This document shows positions 8,870 to 16,659 of a stretch of 64,000 nucleotides of DNA, piece after piece. Origin of the DNA: Hydrogenovibrio sp. SC-1 (GTDB taxonomy: Bacteria > Pseudomonadota > Gammaproteobacteria > Thiomicrospirales > Thiomicrospiraceae); the NCBI RefSeq assembly GCF_002848135.1, contig NZ_PKGB01000003.1, positions 62,001 through 126,000 of the forward strand. The letters run 5' to 3'. Position numbers and translations under genes: made by a program. The notes under the pieces are model-generated. The model saw only the letters and a program-made list of their open reading frames with translations, ran no database searches and had not been told where the DNA came from. Every line of letters starts with the position of its first letter. Within the stretch, counting starts at the first letter, position 1.

Positions 8870-10171
8870 GTGTCGAATGGCGTTTCCCGAGAATTAACCT
8901 GGATTGTGACCAGTTTATGGGTCGCCCTATTTCTAGGCTGGATAACAGAACAGTGGATCTGGGTATTGGTTGGATACCTTGTTTTTTATATAACGCGCCA
9001 ATTATTCAGTATGGTTCGCTTTGAACAGTGGATGCGTGGAAGTGCAAAAGTTCCTTATCCGCCCACATCAGGGTTATGGGGCGAGCTCGGTTATTTAGTC
9101 TCTTATAAACAGAGGTTGCTGCAAAAACATGCCGATATGCAACTGGCAAAATCTGAGCAGTTTTTGGCGGCTTCAATGGTGGTGCCGGATGCGATTATCT
9201 CAATCGATGGCGACCATCAAATTGAGTGGTTTAATGCGTCTGCCAAAAAACTGTTTAAGCTAAAACAAAGCGATACAGGACGTAAGCTCGAGACCTTACT
9301 GCGCCATCCGGATTTTATTCAATATCTTAAAACTTTTCAGCCGAGAAAAGGGCTGATCCTCACGACACTGAAGGGCAATTCAAGGGCCTATCAGCTTAGA
9401 CTGTTTCGTTATTTCGAAGACCATAGTTTACTCATTGTTAAAGATATTCATGAGCTCTATAGTTTGGCACAAATTCGCCGTGATTTTATCGCCAATGCCT
9501 CTCATGAATTACGTACTCCTCTAACGGTTCTGAATGGCTATATTGAAGTCATGCAAGACTCTTTGACAGAGATGTCTCTCTGGACAAAGCCCTTGAAGCA
9601 AATGGCGCAGCAGTCTCATCGTATGCGTTCGATTATTGATGATTTATTAACCCTTTCTGCCATGGAATCCGAAACGCTGACCGAAAAACCACAAAAAGTC
9701 AGGATTGCAGAGGTGTTGCAAATGCTACAACAAGATGTCGCACAGATGAGTCAAGATAATCATCAATTTGTATTTAATATAGATACGAATTTGGTCATTA
9801 AAGGCTATCTAGAGCCTTTAAAGAGTGTCCTAACGAACTTGGTTTCAAATGCAGTTCGTTATACGCCGGATGGGGGCAAAATTGAAGTTAATTGGTATCA
9901 AGACGAAAAAGGTGCCCACTTCAAGGTAACCGATACCGGAATTGGCATCGCCTCGGAACATCTTAGCCGTCTCACTGAGCGATTTTATCGAGTGGATACG
10001 GCGCGTTCACGGGATACAGGCGGAACAGGGCTTGGGCTGGCCATTGTCAAGCATGTTCTTGAACGGCATCAAGCGAAGCTTTATGTTTCCAGTCAACTCG
10101 GGAAGGGGTCTACCTTCCGTTGTGACTTTCCCAAAAGCATTGTTGTTTCAGACTTGATTAAGCCATCATAA
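8870..10171 (+). CDS. phoR: Phosphate regulon sensor kinase
   Basis: A 433-residue membrane histidine kinase. Two N-terminal helices (about 10-45) anchor it without a large periplasmic domain. A PAS domain (about 95-195), a HisKA domain with H212 in ANASHELRTPLTVL, and a HATPase domain with DTGIGI and GGTGLGLAI follow. It begins at a GTG 12 bases after phoB. It senses phosphate through PstSCAB-PhoU rather than directly, according to the E. coli model. Its last 14 bases overlap the convergent pit gene. Confidence 0.95.
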   Translation: MSNGVSRELTWIVTSLWVALFLGWITEQWIWVLVGYLVFYITRQLFSMVRFEQWMRGSAKVPYPPTSGLWGELGYLVSYKQRLLQKHADMQLAKSEQFLAASMVVPDAIISIDGDHQIEWFNASAKKLFKLKQSDTGRKLETLLRHPDFIQYLKTFQPRKGLILTTLKGNSRAYQLRLFRYFEDHSLLIVKDIHELYSLAQIRRDFIANASHELRTPLTVLNGYIEVMQDSLTEMSLWTKPLKQMAQQSHRMRSIIDDLLTLSAMESETLTEKPQKVRIAEVLQMLQQDVAQMSQDNHQFVFNIDTNLVIKGYLEPLKSVLTNLVSNAVRYTPDGGKIEVNWYQDEKGAHFKVTDTGIGIASEHLSRLTERFYRVDTARSRDTGGTGLGLAIVKHVLERHQAKLYVSSQLGKGSTFRCDFPKSIVVSDLIKPS

Positions 10172-11729
10172 AGCTGTGAATAAGCGTGTAAAGCAATGCG
10201 GCTAATAACGCAGATGCGGGTACGGTAATGATCCAAGCCGCGACAATTTTGAGGAAGGCGGAGCGTTTTACCAGCTCTTTTTGGTACACTTTATTTAAAG
10301 ATTTACGATCCTTTTTACTCAGCTCAATTTCTGCTTTGTTTTGCTTAAGTTCCGATAGCATGGTTTTTTTCTGGTGAAGACTGGCTTGGCTAAATTTTTG
10401 GATAAATTGTTCAATTTCTTCCGAGTCAGACCCTTTGTGATGTTCGCGAATTTTTTGCAAGGTTTTGGCGTAGTTTCGTTTTAAATATTCTCTTAAAAAG
10501 CCAACCCCAAAAATTCCCCCAACGGCTATGTGCGTTGAGCTGACAGGTAAGCCTAATTGTGAGGCAATAATGACGGTGATCGCTGCTGCCATGGCAATTG
10601 AGAAGGCGCGCATTTGGTCAAGTTCTGTAATTTCAGAACCGACGGTGCGAATAATTTTCGGACCATATAGCAACAATCCAATGCTGATACCCAGTGCCCC
10701 AATTAAAAGAATCCAAAAAGGAATCGTCGCTTTTGTGGAAACGCCATGAGATTGAATAGCATCATTAATAGCAGCTAAAGGCCCAACGGCATTGGCAACG
10801 TCGTTAGCACCATGTGCAAAACTCAATAAGGCAGCGGCAAAAATAAGCGGAATAGTGAACAGGGTATTGATACTAGATTTATCATTATCAAGTTGTTCTG
10901 CTTGTCGACTTATACGAGGACGAATCAGTAGGTACAGTGCGAAAGCAATCAAAAATCCAATGGTTAGAGCCGTTAAAAAATCTGTTTTCCAAATATGTTT
11001 GAGACCCTTTAAGATTAAATAGGTCGAAAAAGCCCATGCCATAATGGCAATCAAAATCGGAACCATGGTTTTCGCGGCGCGAATCATGTCACTTTGATAG
11101 GTGATACTGCGTTTAATCCAAAAGAGGAAGGCGGCTGCGATGGCTCCCCCAATGAGTGGCGAGATTACCCAACTTGCAGCAATGGCGCCCATTTGATCCC
11201 AGTTAGCGACTTGCCAGCCAGCCGCCGCAATCCCGGCGCCTAAAACGCCACCGACTATCGAGTGAGTAGTTGAAACAGGTGCTCCTAACGCCGTTGCTAG
11301 GTTCAGCCAAAGTGCTCCTGCTAGCAGTGCGGACATCATTAGCCACATAAAAACTTCACTGTCATCAATTAAGGCTGGGTCAATAATGCCCTTCTTGATG
11401 GTGCTAATGACTTCACCGCCTGCAATAATGGCTCCGGATGATTCAAAAATGGCAGCCAGAATAATCGCACCTGTTAAGGTTAGGGCTTTAGAGCCGACCG
11501 CTGGTCCGACATTATTGGCGACATCATTGGCACCAATGTTCATTGCCATGTAACCACCAATCATTGCTGCAATGACTAGTTCAACACTGAAATCAGCTGT
11601 ATCGGGTTGCAGTTGTGTTGAAAAGAGCATTATTGCAATGATGAAAAGCAATGCGGTTCCAAACCGAAACATCTCTTTGCGGCTTTTGGTGGTCGCCGTT
11701 TCAATGTCATTGATATCTCTAAATTCCAT
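10158..11729 (-). CDS. pit: PiT-family inorganic phosphate permease
   Basis: A 523-residue membrane permease of the low-affinity, cation-coupled PiT family. The two family signatures are present as inverted halves: GANDVANNVGPAVGSKALT near residues 66-84 and GANDVANAVGPLAAI in the second half. A soluble charged loop of about 90 residues separates the last helices. The ATG at 11729 has GAGAG upstream. It lies between phoR (convergent, 14-base overlap) and pstS (divergent). The window thus has both high- and low-affinity phosphate uptake in one block. Confidence 0.93.
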   Translation of the reverse strand: MEFRDINDIETATTKSRKEMFRFGTALLFIIAIMLFSTQLQPDTADFSVELVIAAMIGGYMAMNIGANDVANNVGPAVGSKALTLTGAIILAAIFESSGAIIAGGEVISTIKKGIIDPALIDDSEVFMWLMMSALLAGALWLNLATALGAPVSTTHSIVGGVLGAGIAAAGWQVANWDQMGAIAASWVISPLIGGAIAAAFLFWIKRSITYQSDMIRAAKTMVPILIAIMAWAFSTYLILKGLKHIWKTDFLTALTIGFLIAFALYLLIRPRISRQAEQLDNDKSSINTLFTIPLIFAAALLSFAHGANDVANAVGPLAAINDAIQSHGVSTKATIPFWILLIGALGISIGLLLYGPKIIRTVGSEITELDQMRAFSIAMAAAITVIIASQLGLPVSSTHIAVGGIFGVGFLREYLKRNYAKTLQKIREHHKGSDSEEIEQFIQKFSQASLHQKKTMLSELKQNKAEIELSKKDRKSLNKVYQKELVKRSAFLKIVAAWIITVPASALLAALLYTLIHSFMMA

Positions 11730-11871
11730 AAGTGTCTCTCTAAATATTTACTCACTATTGCAGGAGCTGGAATTGTATAAAAAATGGCAGCAATATTGTG
11801 ATTATATGTCACTTTCATTGCAATGAAGAGGGGCAAAATTGAGTGAGTTCAAGAAATCAAGCAGATGAGTA

Positions 11872-11900
11872 CTGTCATATAACTGTCATTTTTGTTTCAC
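11872..11900 (+). promoter_or_regulatory. Strong Pho box with three half sites upstream of pstS
   Basis: CTGTCAT-ATAA-CTGTCAT-TTTT-GTTTCAC. Two perfect PhoB half sites at 11-base spacing are followed by a third, weaker one in phase. A possible -10 (CATAAT, 11922-11927) lies downstream. This fits activation of pstS by PhoB. Confidence 0.85.
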
Positions 11901-11973
11901 TTGGTTGTTACAGCTGGGCGGCATAATATGCCGAGTCGATAACGATCCTTTTAATTTTTTGGAGAAGAACGTA

Positions 11974-12945
11974 ATGAAAAGCAAACTTTTAATGGCAATG
12001 GGTCTCGCAGCGACCGTCGTCTCTACACCGGTGTTGTCCGCAGCGCAAGTTGATGCAGCCATTCCTGCATACGAGAAAGTTTCAGGGGTATCCGGTAAGC
12101 TATCTTCGGTTGGTTCTGATACTTTAGCAAACTTAATGACACTATGGGCTGAAGAGTTTAAGCGTACCTATCCGAATGTAAATATCCAAATTCAGGCAGC
12201 AGGGTCTTCAACTGCGCCACCAGCACTTTCAGAATCTGTTTCAAACGTAGGGCCTATGAGCCGTAAAATGAAAGCCAAAGAATTGGCTATGTTTGAAAAA
12301 GCACAAGGATACAAGCCAACTGCTATAGGCGTGGCGATTGATGCACTTGCTGTTTATGTTCACAAAGATAACCCAATTAAAGGTTTAACGATTCCACAAG
12401 TGGACGCAATTTTTTCAAGCACACGTAAGTGTGGTGCCAAAGATGATATTACCAAGTGGGGGGAAGCTGGCTTAACGGGTGACTGGAAAAACAAGACGAT
12501 CCAGCTTTATGGTCGTAACTCTGTTTCTGGGACCTATGGCTACTATAAGAAAAAAGCCCTATGTAAAGGGGATTACAAGTCTTCTGTGAATGAACAACCC
12601 GGTTCAGCGTCTGTGGTGCAATCGGTTTCTTCTTCATTGAACGGGATTGGTTACTCAGGGATTGGTTATAAAACAGCGGGTGTAAAAGCCGTTGCGTTAA
12701 CGAAAAAAGCCGGAAGAGCTTTTGTTGAAGCCACGCCTGAAAATGCGCTGAATGGAACCTATCCATTAGCACGTGTACTTTATGTTTATGTAAATAAAGC
12801 GCCGAATAAGCCATTAGAGCCAGTCGTAAAAGAGTTTATGAACTTAGTTCTGTCACAAAAAGGTCAGCAAGATGTAGTCAAGGACGGTTATATTCCGCTA
12901 CCAGCGAAAATGGTTGAAAAATACCGTAAGATGATCAATGACTAA
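11974..12945 (+). CDS. pstS: Periplasmic phosphate-binding protein PstS
   Basis: A 323-residue substrate-binding protein for PstCAB. The N-terminus [22 protein letters not shown] is a clear signal peptide, with cleavage expected after the last Ala. Phosphate-contact regions are seen in [21 protein letters not shown] and [18 protein letters not shown]. The ATG at 11974 has GGAGAAGAA upstream; the frame extends back to 11905 only by chance. It is separated from pstCAB by phoUBR and pit and has its own strong Pho box, allowing much higher expression than the permease. Confidence 0.95.
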   Translation: MKSKLLMAMGLAATVVSTPVLSAAQVDAAIPAYEKVSGVSGKLSSVGSDTLANLMTLWAEEFKRTYPNVNIQIQAAGSSTAPPALSESVSNVGPMSRKMKAKELAMFEKAQGYKPTAIGVAIDALAVYVHKDNPIKGLTIPQVDAIFSSTRKCGAKDDITKWGEAGLTGDWKNKTIQLYGRNSVSGTYGYYKKKALCKGDYKSSVNEQPGSASVVQSVSSSLNGIGYSGIGYKTAGVKAVALTKKAGRAFVEATPENALNGTYPLARVLYVYVNKAPNKPLEPVVKEFMNLVLSQKGQQDVVKDGYIPLPAKMVEKYRKMIND

Positions 12946-12977
12946 TTGATGATTAAAATGTAGTACCCTCGTTAATA

Positions 12978-13006
12978 AAAAAAACCAGGCCTGGCCTGGT
13001 TTTTTT
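12978..13006. terminator. pstS/ferredoxin bidirectional terminator with CCAGGCCTGG
   Basis: A 12-bp stem (seven A plus CCAGG, paired with CCTGG plus seven T) and a CCTGG loop. The iterated palindrome CCAGGCCTGG lies at 12985-12994 and runs into the second stem arm. It lies between the convergent pstS and ferredoxin genes and looks functional in both directions. Confidence 0.88.
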
Positions 13007-13026
13007 ATAGCTGAAATAAGGCTTTA

Positions 13027-13278
13027 TTAAACCAGTTCAATCACAATATCTTCTAAAGGAATGACGCTACACGTCAAAATATTGCCTTTTTCGGCTTCAA
13101 ACACGGGCTCCTGGATCGCTTCAACTTGACCAGAAATCAATTTGACTTCACAAGCACCGCAATTTCCGCCTCGGCAGCTATAAGGCATATCAAATCCAGC
13201 ATCATCTAACGCATCTAATAATGAGAATTGGTCATCAAAATCACATTCGCCTTGACCCACCACATGAACTTTTGGCAT
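13027..13278 (-). CDS. 2Fe-2S ferredoxin, plant type
   Basis: An 83-residue electron carrier. Cluster ligands C35, C40, C43 and C70 follow the chloroplast-type spacing C-x4-C-x2-C (SCRGGNCGACEV). There is no transport signal, so it is cytoplasmic. Possible partners include the 2-oxoacid:ferredoxin oxidoreductase coded at 24503-27108, though those enzymes more often use 4Fe-4S ferredoxins, so this is only a suggestion. It is a single gene convergent with pstS. Confidence 0.9.
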   Translation of the reverse strand: MPKVHVVGQGECDFDDQFSLLDALDDAGFDMPYSCRGGNCGACEVKLISGQVEAIQEPVFEAEKGNILTCSVIPLEDIVIELV

Positions 13279-13413
13279 TTTTAGTCCTTTTTTTAAATTA
13301 ATAATCTTGATTATTTTAACAATTCAATTGGAATATTATGCAGTAAAATATCGCCACATTATAAAATCCATTTATTTGTTAGTTATTTTTTTATTTATAT
13401 AAGAGTGATTGTC

Positions 13414-14253
13414 ATGGCAACATCTCCATTCCAAGTGAAATTTCAGGCTATTCGCGATAATAAGGCGTTTGAACTGTTTGTCATTACCATTATTATTTTG
13501 TCATCTTTGATGATAGGAGCGAAAACCTACGCGTTACCCGAAACGTTTGTGTCGGTATTGTGGGTCATGGATTATGGGGTGACCCTGTTTTTCTTAATCG
13601 AAATTCTTATTCGAATGGCTGCAGAAGATCGTCTAACCGAATTCTTTAAAAAGGGCTGGAATGTTTTCGATTTTGTCATCGTTGTGGTGAGTCTTATTCC
13701 ATTAGACGATGCCGAATATGCCTTAATTGCTCGGATGTTACGTCTGTTCCGGGTGATGCGTTTGATTTCGTTTATCCCAGAGTTAAGAGTCTTGGTAACG
13801 GCGCTCATTAGCGCTCTGCCGAGAATGGGGTATGTGGCACTGCTGATGTTTATTATTTTTTACCTCTATGCCGTGGTTGGCAGTCTGCTGTTTGGTCATA
13901 TTAATCCGGTATTATGGGGAGATCTTGGTATTTCACTGCTAACCTTGTTCCGTGTGGCAACCTTTGAAGATTGGACTGATGTGATGTATGAAACCATGGC
14001 GGTTTATAGCCTCAGTTGGATTTATTACATCACCTTTATCTTTTTTTCGGCGTTTGTATTTTTGAATATGATGATTGGCATCGTGGTAGAGGTGTTGGAT
14101 GAAGAGCATAAAAAAATGCAGATAGAACAGGAAGGCGATTTACAGGCTGAATCGATGGCGAATCAGGATGAATTGGCACATCAAGTCGCTGATTTGCACC
14201 GTAAACTCGATGTGTTGCTTGCCGCCCAACAAACGTCAGACAGCAAGCGCTAA
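13414..14253 (+). CDS. Voltage-gated-like cation channel, single-domain
   Basis: A 279-residue six-helix channel of the bacterial NaV-like Ion_trans family, working as a tetramer. S1-S4 span about 18-130, with S4 arginines in RMLRLFRVMRLISF (107-120). S5, the pore loop and S6 span about 138-230. The selectivity filter is TFEDW (183-187) followed by TD, where well-studied sodium channels have TLESW. The tail (about 255-279) has a heptad-like coiled coil. The start is the ATG at 13414 with AAGAG upstream, not the GTG at 13405. Ion preference cannot be told from sequence alone. Confidence 0.85.
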   Translation: MATSPFQVKFQAIRDNKAFELFVITIIILSSLMIGAKTYALPETFVSVLWVMDYGVTLFFLIEILIRMAAEDRLTEFFKKGWNVFDFVIVVVSLIPLDDAEYALIARMLRLFRVMRLISFIPELRVLVTALISALPRMGYVALLMFIIFYLYAVVGSLLFGHINPVLWGDLGISLLTLFRVATFEDWTDVMYETMAVYSLSWIYYITFIFFSAFVFLNMMIGIVVEVLDEEHKKMQIEQEGDLQAESMANQDELAHQVADLHRKLDVLLAAQQTSDSKR

Positions 14254-14261
14254 GTAACAGG

Positions 14262-14789
14262 CTACCAAACCAACAGTTTAAAGCCTTCTTCCTGTAACTC
14301 CATTAAGGCGGCAGCGCCCACTTCGGTGTACTCCGCAAAGGGGCGCATGTCTTGATCCGTCCAGTGCAGACTGTTCATGGTGTTGCCACAGGCAATCCAG
14401 CGGACATTATAATCCTTCGCAAAGCTGGCAATGCGTTCGTAGGTGAGCGACTCGACGGGTCTTTGGGGCTTTTGACTGAGCACATGAATACCAGGGCCAA
14501 TGGCCACCACAGCAATTTCCACATTATCGCCATACTTGCGAATCATCGCTTGGATAGAATTCAATATACTGGTGTGATAAGCGGCATCTGCTTGGTTCCA
14601 CATATAAACGGCTTTATGTTCAGCAGGATCTCCCGGGAAACGGTCAGAAGGCGGATCTTGTAATTCGGGCACCCGTTTCAATTGAATGGTTGAATCGGTG
14701 GTGCTATTTGCAGTAGCCGCCAATAAAGCGGGGCTGACAAATAAGCTAACCAATGCTATGAAAAAGGGTGGAATCAAAAATCGAGACAT
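14262..14789 (-). CDS. Periplasmic DsrE-like protein
   Basis: A 175-residue protein with an N-terminal signal peptide (FLIPPFFIALVSLFVSPALLA). A DsrE/DsrF-like alpha/beta fold follows: KAVYMWNQAD, VEIAVVAIGPGIHVLS and VRWIACGNTM. One cysteine remains, in IACGNTM, at the place where sulfur-carrier relatives have their reactive cysteine. DsrE-like proteins occur widely in sulfur oxidisers, but this exported type has no proven role. It is convergent with the channel gene and divergent from bolA. Confidence 0.7.
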   Translation of the reverse strand: MSRFLIPPFFIALVSLFVSPALLAATANSTTDSTIQLKRVPELQDPPSDRFPGDPAEHKAVYMWNQADAAYHTSILNSIQAMIRKYGDNVEIAVVAIGPGIHVLSQKPQRPVESLTYERIASFAKDYNVRWIACGNTMNSLHWTDQDMRPFAEYTEVGAAALMELQEEGFKLLVW

Positions 14790-14886
14790 GCTGTTCTCCT
14801 TCGCGAGCGCTTCGAACCAAATGGGTTACACTGAAATGTAAGTGATGAACGTGTGGCAATCATTATAACGAGTTTAAAGGAAGTTT

Positions 14887-15204
14887 ATGAACGACAATCA
14901 AGCATCCATTGCACAGCAGATAGAAACAGCAATACATCAAATATTTGAGGTGACCGAGTTTCAACTGCAAAATGAGAGCCATATGCACTCAGGGCCAGCC
15001 ATCGAATCCCATTTTAAATTGACTTTAGTGAGTGATGACTTTGACGGGGTGCGAAAGGTCAAACGACATCAATTGGTTTATCAAGCTTTAGCTGATTTAA
15101 TGCCACAGTTTCATGCATTGGCACTGCATACCTATAGTCCAGCAGAGTGGTCGCAATCGCCGCAAGTTGTTGAGTCGCCACTTTGCCAAGGCGGCGGAAA
15201 ATAG
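14887..15204 (+). CDS. bolA: BolA-family protein
   Basis: A 105-residue BolA-like protein. The conserved segment SHMHSGPAIESHFKLTLVSDDF and the RHQLVYQAL helix match the family, whose members bind [2Fe-2S] clusters with monothiol glutaredoxins and affect cell shape and stress response. The start is an ATG behind AAAGGAAG. It is divergent from the DsrE-like gene and convergent with tesA. Confidence 0.88.
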   Translation: MNDNQASIAQQIETAIHQIFEVTEFQLQNESHMHSGPAIESHFKLTLVSDDFDGVRKVKRHQLVYQALADLMPQFHALALHTYSPAEWSQSPQVVESPLCQGGGK

Positions 15205-15225
15205 GGCGAAAGTCGTCTAAGGTGC

Positions 15226-15235
15226 CCAGGCCTGG
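15226..15235. repeat. Iterated palindrome copy, intergenic
   Basis: Exact CCAGGCCTGG in the 36-base gap between the convergent bolA and tesA genes. Here the symmetry does not extend beyond 10 bases, so it is a poor terminator. It is one of 13 exact copies. Confidence 0.9.
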
Positions 15236-15240
15236 TTATT

Positions 15241-15960
15241 TTAAGGCGCAAGCAGATCCTTGCCAATCAGCATTTGAATGCGAGGCCAAAGTCGTTGCAA
15301 AATTTTAGGTTGTGCTTGAGCATTCGGATGAAGGCCATCGGCTTGTATCCATTGCGGATCAAGCGCCAATTCGGCTAAAAAGAAAGGGTCAAACAACAGT
15401 TGGTAGCGATCTGCTAAGTCTTGATACAGTTGGCTTAATGCCTCGTCATAGGCCGGTCCATAATTGGTCGGTAAACGAATACCTAGCAACAGCACTTCAG
15501 CGCCCGCTTGTTGGCCCTGTTCGATGATGGTCGTCAGATTCTTTCGTAAGCTTCGGAGTGATTGGCCGCGCAAAGCATCATTCGCGCCCAGTTCTAAAAT
15601 CAGCCAATTGGGTTGATGTTGTTTTAACAAGGCAGGCAATCGATTTTTACCCCCGGAGCTGGTTTCGCCGCTAATGCTGGCATTGACGATGGTAATCGAA
15701 GGGTGTAGTTTTTGAGAGAGTAGGGCAACCCAACCCTGTTCCACGGCCATGCCATAAGCGGCACTGAGACTGTCACCGAGCACTAAGAGTTTGGCGGGGG
15801 AATTTGTGTCTTTAGCCGTTATTTCAGTCGATTGCGCCTGTGTTACACTGAGCGGGTTTAATAAAGCCGCCATTGACACCAGTAGAACCCATTTTTTGAA
15901 GGGGTGGTTGGTTAACCGTAAAAACTTTAAACTCAAGATGAGACCTTTAAAATGATTCAT
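15241..15960 (-). CDS. tesA: TesA-type arylesterase/acyl-CoA thioesterase
   Basis: A 239-residue secreted SGNH/GDSL hydrolase. Block I GDSLSAAYGM supplies the nucleophile Ser; SGETSSGG and GANDALRG supply the oxyanion-hole Gly and Asn; DGLHPNAQAQ supplies the Asp/His pair. A signal segment KKWVLLVSMAALLNPLSVTQA precedes the domain. With the ATG at 15960 the start overlaps the divergent ybbA start by 9 bases. A TTG at 15936 has a good AAAGG site and would remove the overlap. The tesA-ybbA-ybbP arrangement is the same as in E. coli. Confidence 0.9.
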   Translation of the reverse strand: MNHFKGLILSLKFLRLTNHPFKKWVLLVSMAALLNPLSVTQAQSTEITAKDTNSPAKLLVLGDSLSAAYGMAVEQGWVALLSQKLHPSITIVNASISGETSSGGKNRLPALLKQHQPNWLILELGANDALRGQSLRSLRKNLTTIIEQGQQAGAEVLLLGIRLPTNYGPAYDEALSQLYQDLADRYQLLFDPFFLAELALDPQWIQADGLHPNAQAQPKILQRLWPRIQMLIGKDLLAP

Positions 15961-16659
15961 GACGCGCCTGTTTTGTCTTTAAATAACGTACATTATCGCA
16001 TTGCCTCGGATGAAGAGACCTTGTCTATCATAAAGGGCTGTGATTTAACTGTCCAGTCGGGTGAGTCGTTGGCCATAGTCGGTCGATCCGGTTCGGGTAA
16101 ATCCACTTTATTGTCGTTAATGGCGGGGCTTGAACGCCCGACAGACGGCGATATTCTATTATTAGGTCAGTCGTTAAAATCGCTCAACGAAGATGCCCGA
16201 GCACAAATTCGTGCCAAAGCAGTTGGCTTTGTGTTTCAAAACTTTCAACTTATGCCCAGTATGACCGCTTTGGAAAATGTGTTGATGCCTTTAGAACTGT
16301 TTCAATTTCCCAATGCGCTTGAAGCCGCCACCGAAGCCCTGCATAAGGTGGGACTGGATCATCGGTTAAATCATTGTCCTGCGGAACTGTCTGGGGGAGA
16401 ACAACAAAGGGTTGCTTTGGCGCGCGCCTTTGTCACGGAACCTAAAATCCTATTTGCCGATGAACCGACGGGCAATTTAGATGAAACCACTGCGCAACAG
16501 GTTCAACACTTGCTTTTTGAATTAAATAAAGCCTACCGCACTACCTTGATCTTAGTCACGCATGATAGTCAATTGGCTCAACAGTGTGATCGAACGCTCA
16601 CCCTTCAGCATGGACGGTTAGAGCACCTAGAAACAGAAAATGAGCATCGGTCAGAATGA
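15952..16659 (+). CDS. ybbA: ABC transporter ATPase YbbA
   Basis: A 235-residue ATPase of the MacB/LolD-like class. Walker A is GRSGSGKST near residues 43-51, the signature is [16 protein letters not shown], and Walker B is [11 protein letters not shown]. It pairs with the FtsX-like permease coded next, overlapping it by 4 bases (ATGA). Proteins of this class move or release lipid-linked or periplasmic molecules by mechanotransmission, but the substrate of YbbAP is not settled. It is divergent from tesA. Confidence 0.92.
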   Translation: MIHDAPVLSLNNVHYRIASDEETLSIIKGCDLTVQSGESLAIVGRSGSGKSTLLSLMAGLERPTDGDILLLGQSLKSLNEDARAQIRAKAVGFVFQNFQLMPSMTALENVLMPLELFQFPNALEAATEALHKVGLDHRLNHCPAELSGGEQQRVALARAFVTEPKILFADEPTGNLDETTAQQVQHLLFELNKAYRTTLILVTHDSQLAQQCDRTLTLQHGRLEHLETENEHRSE

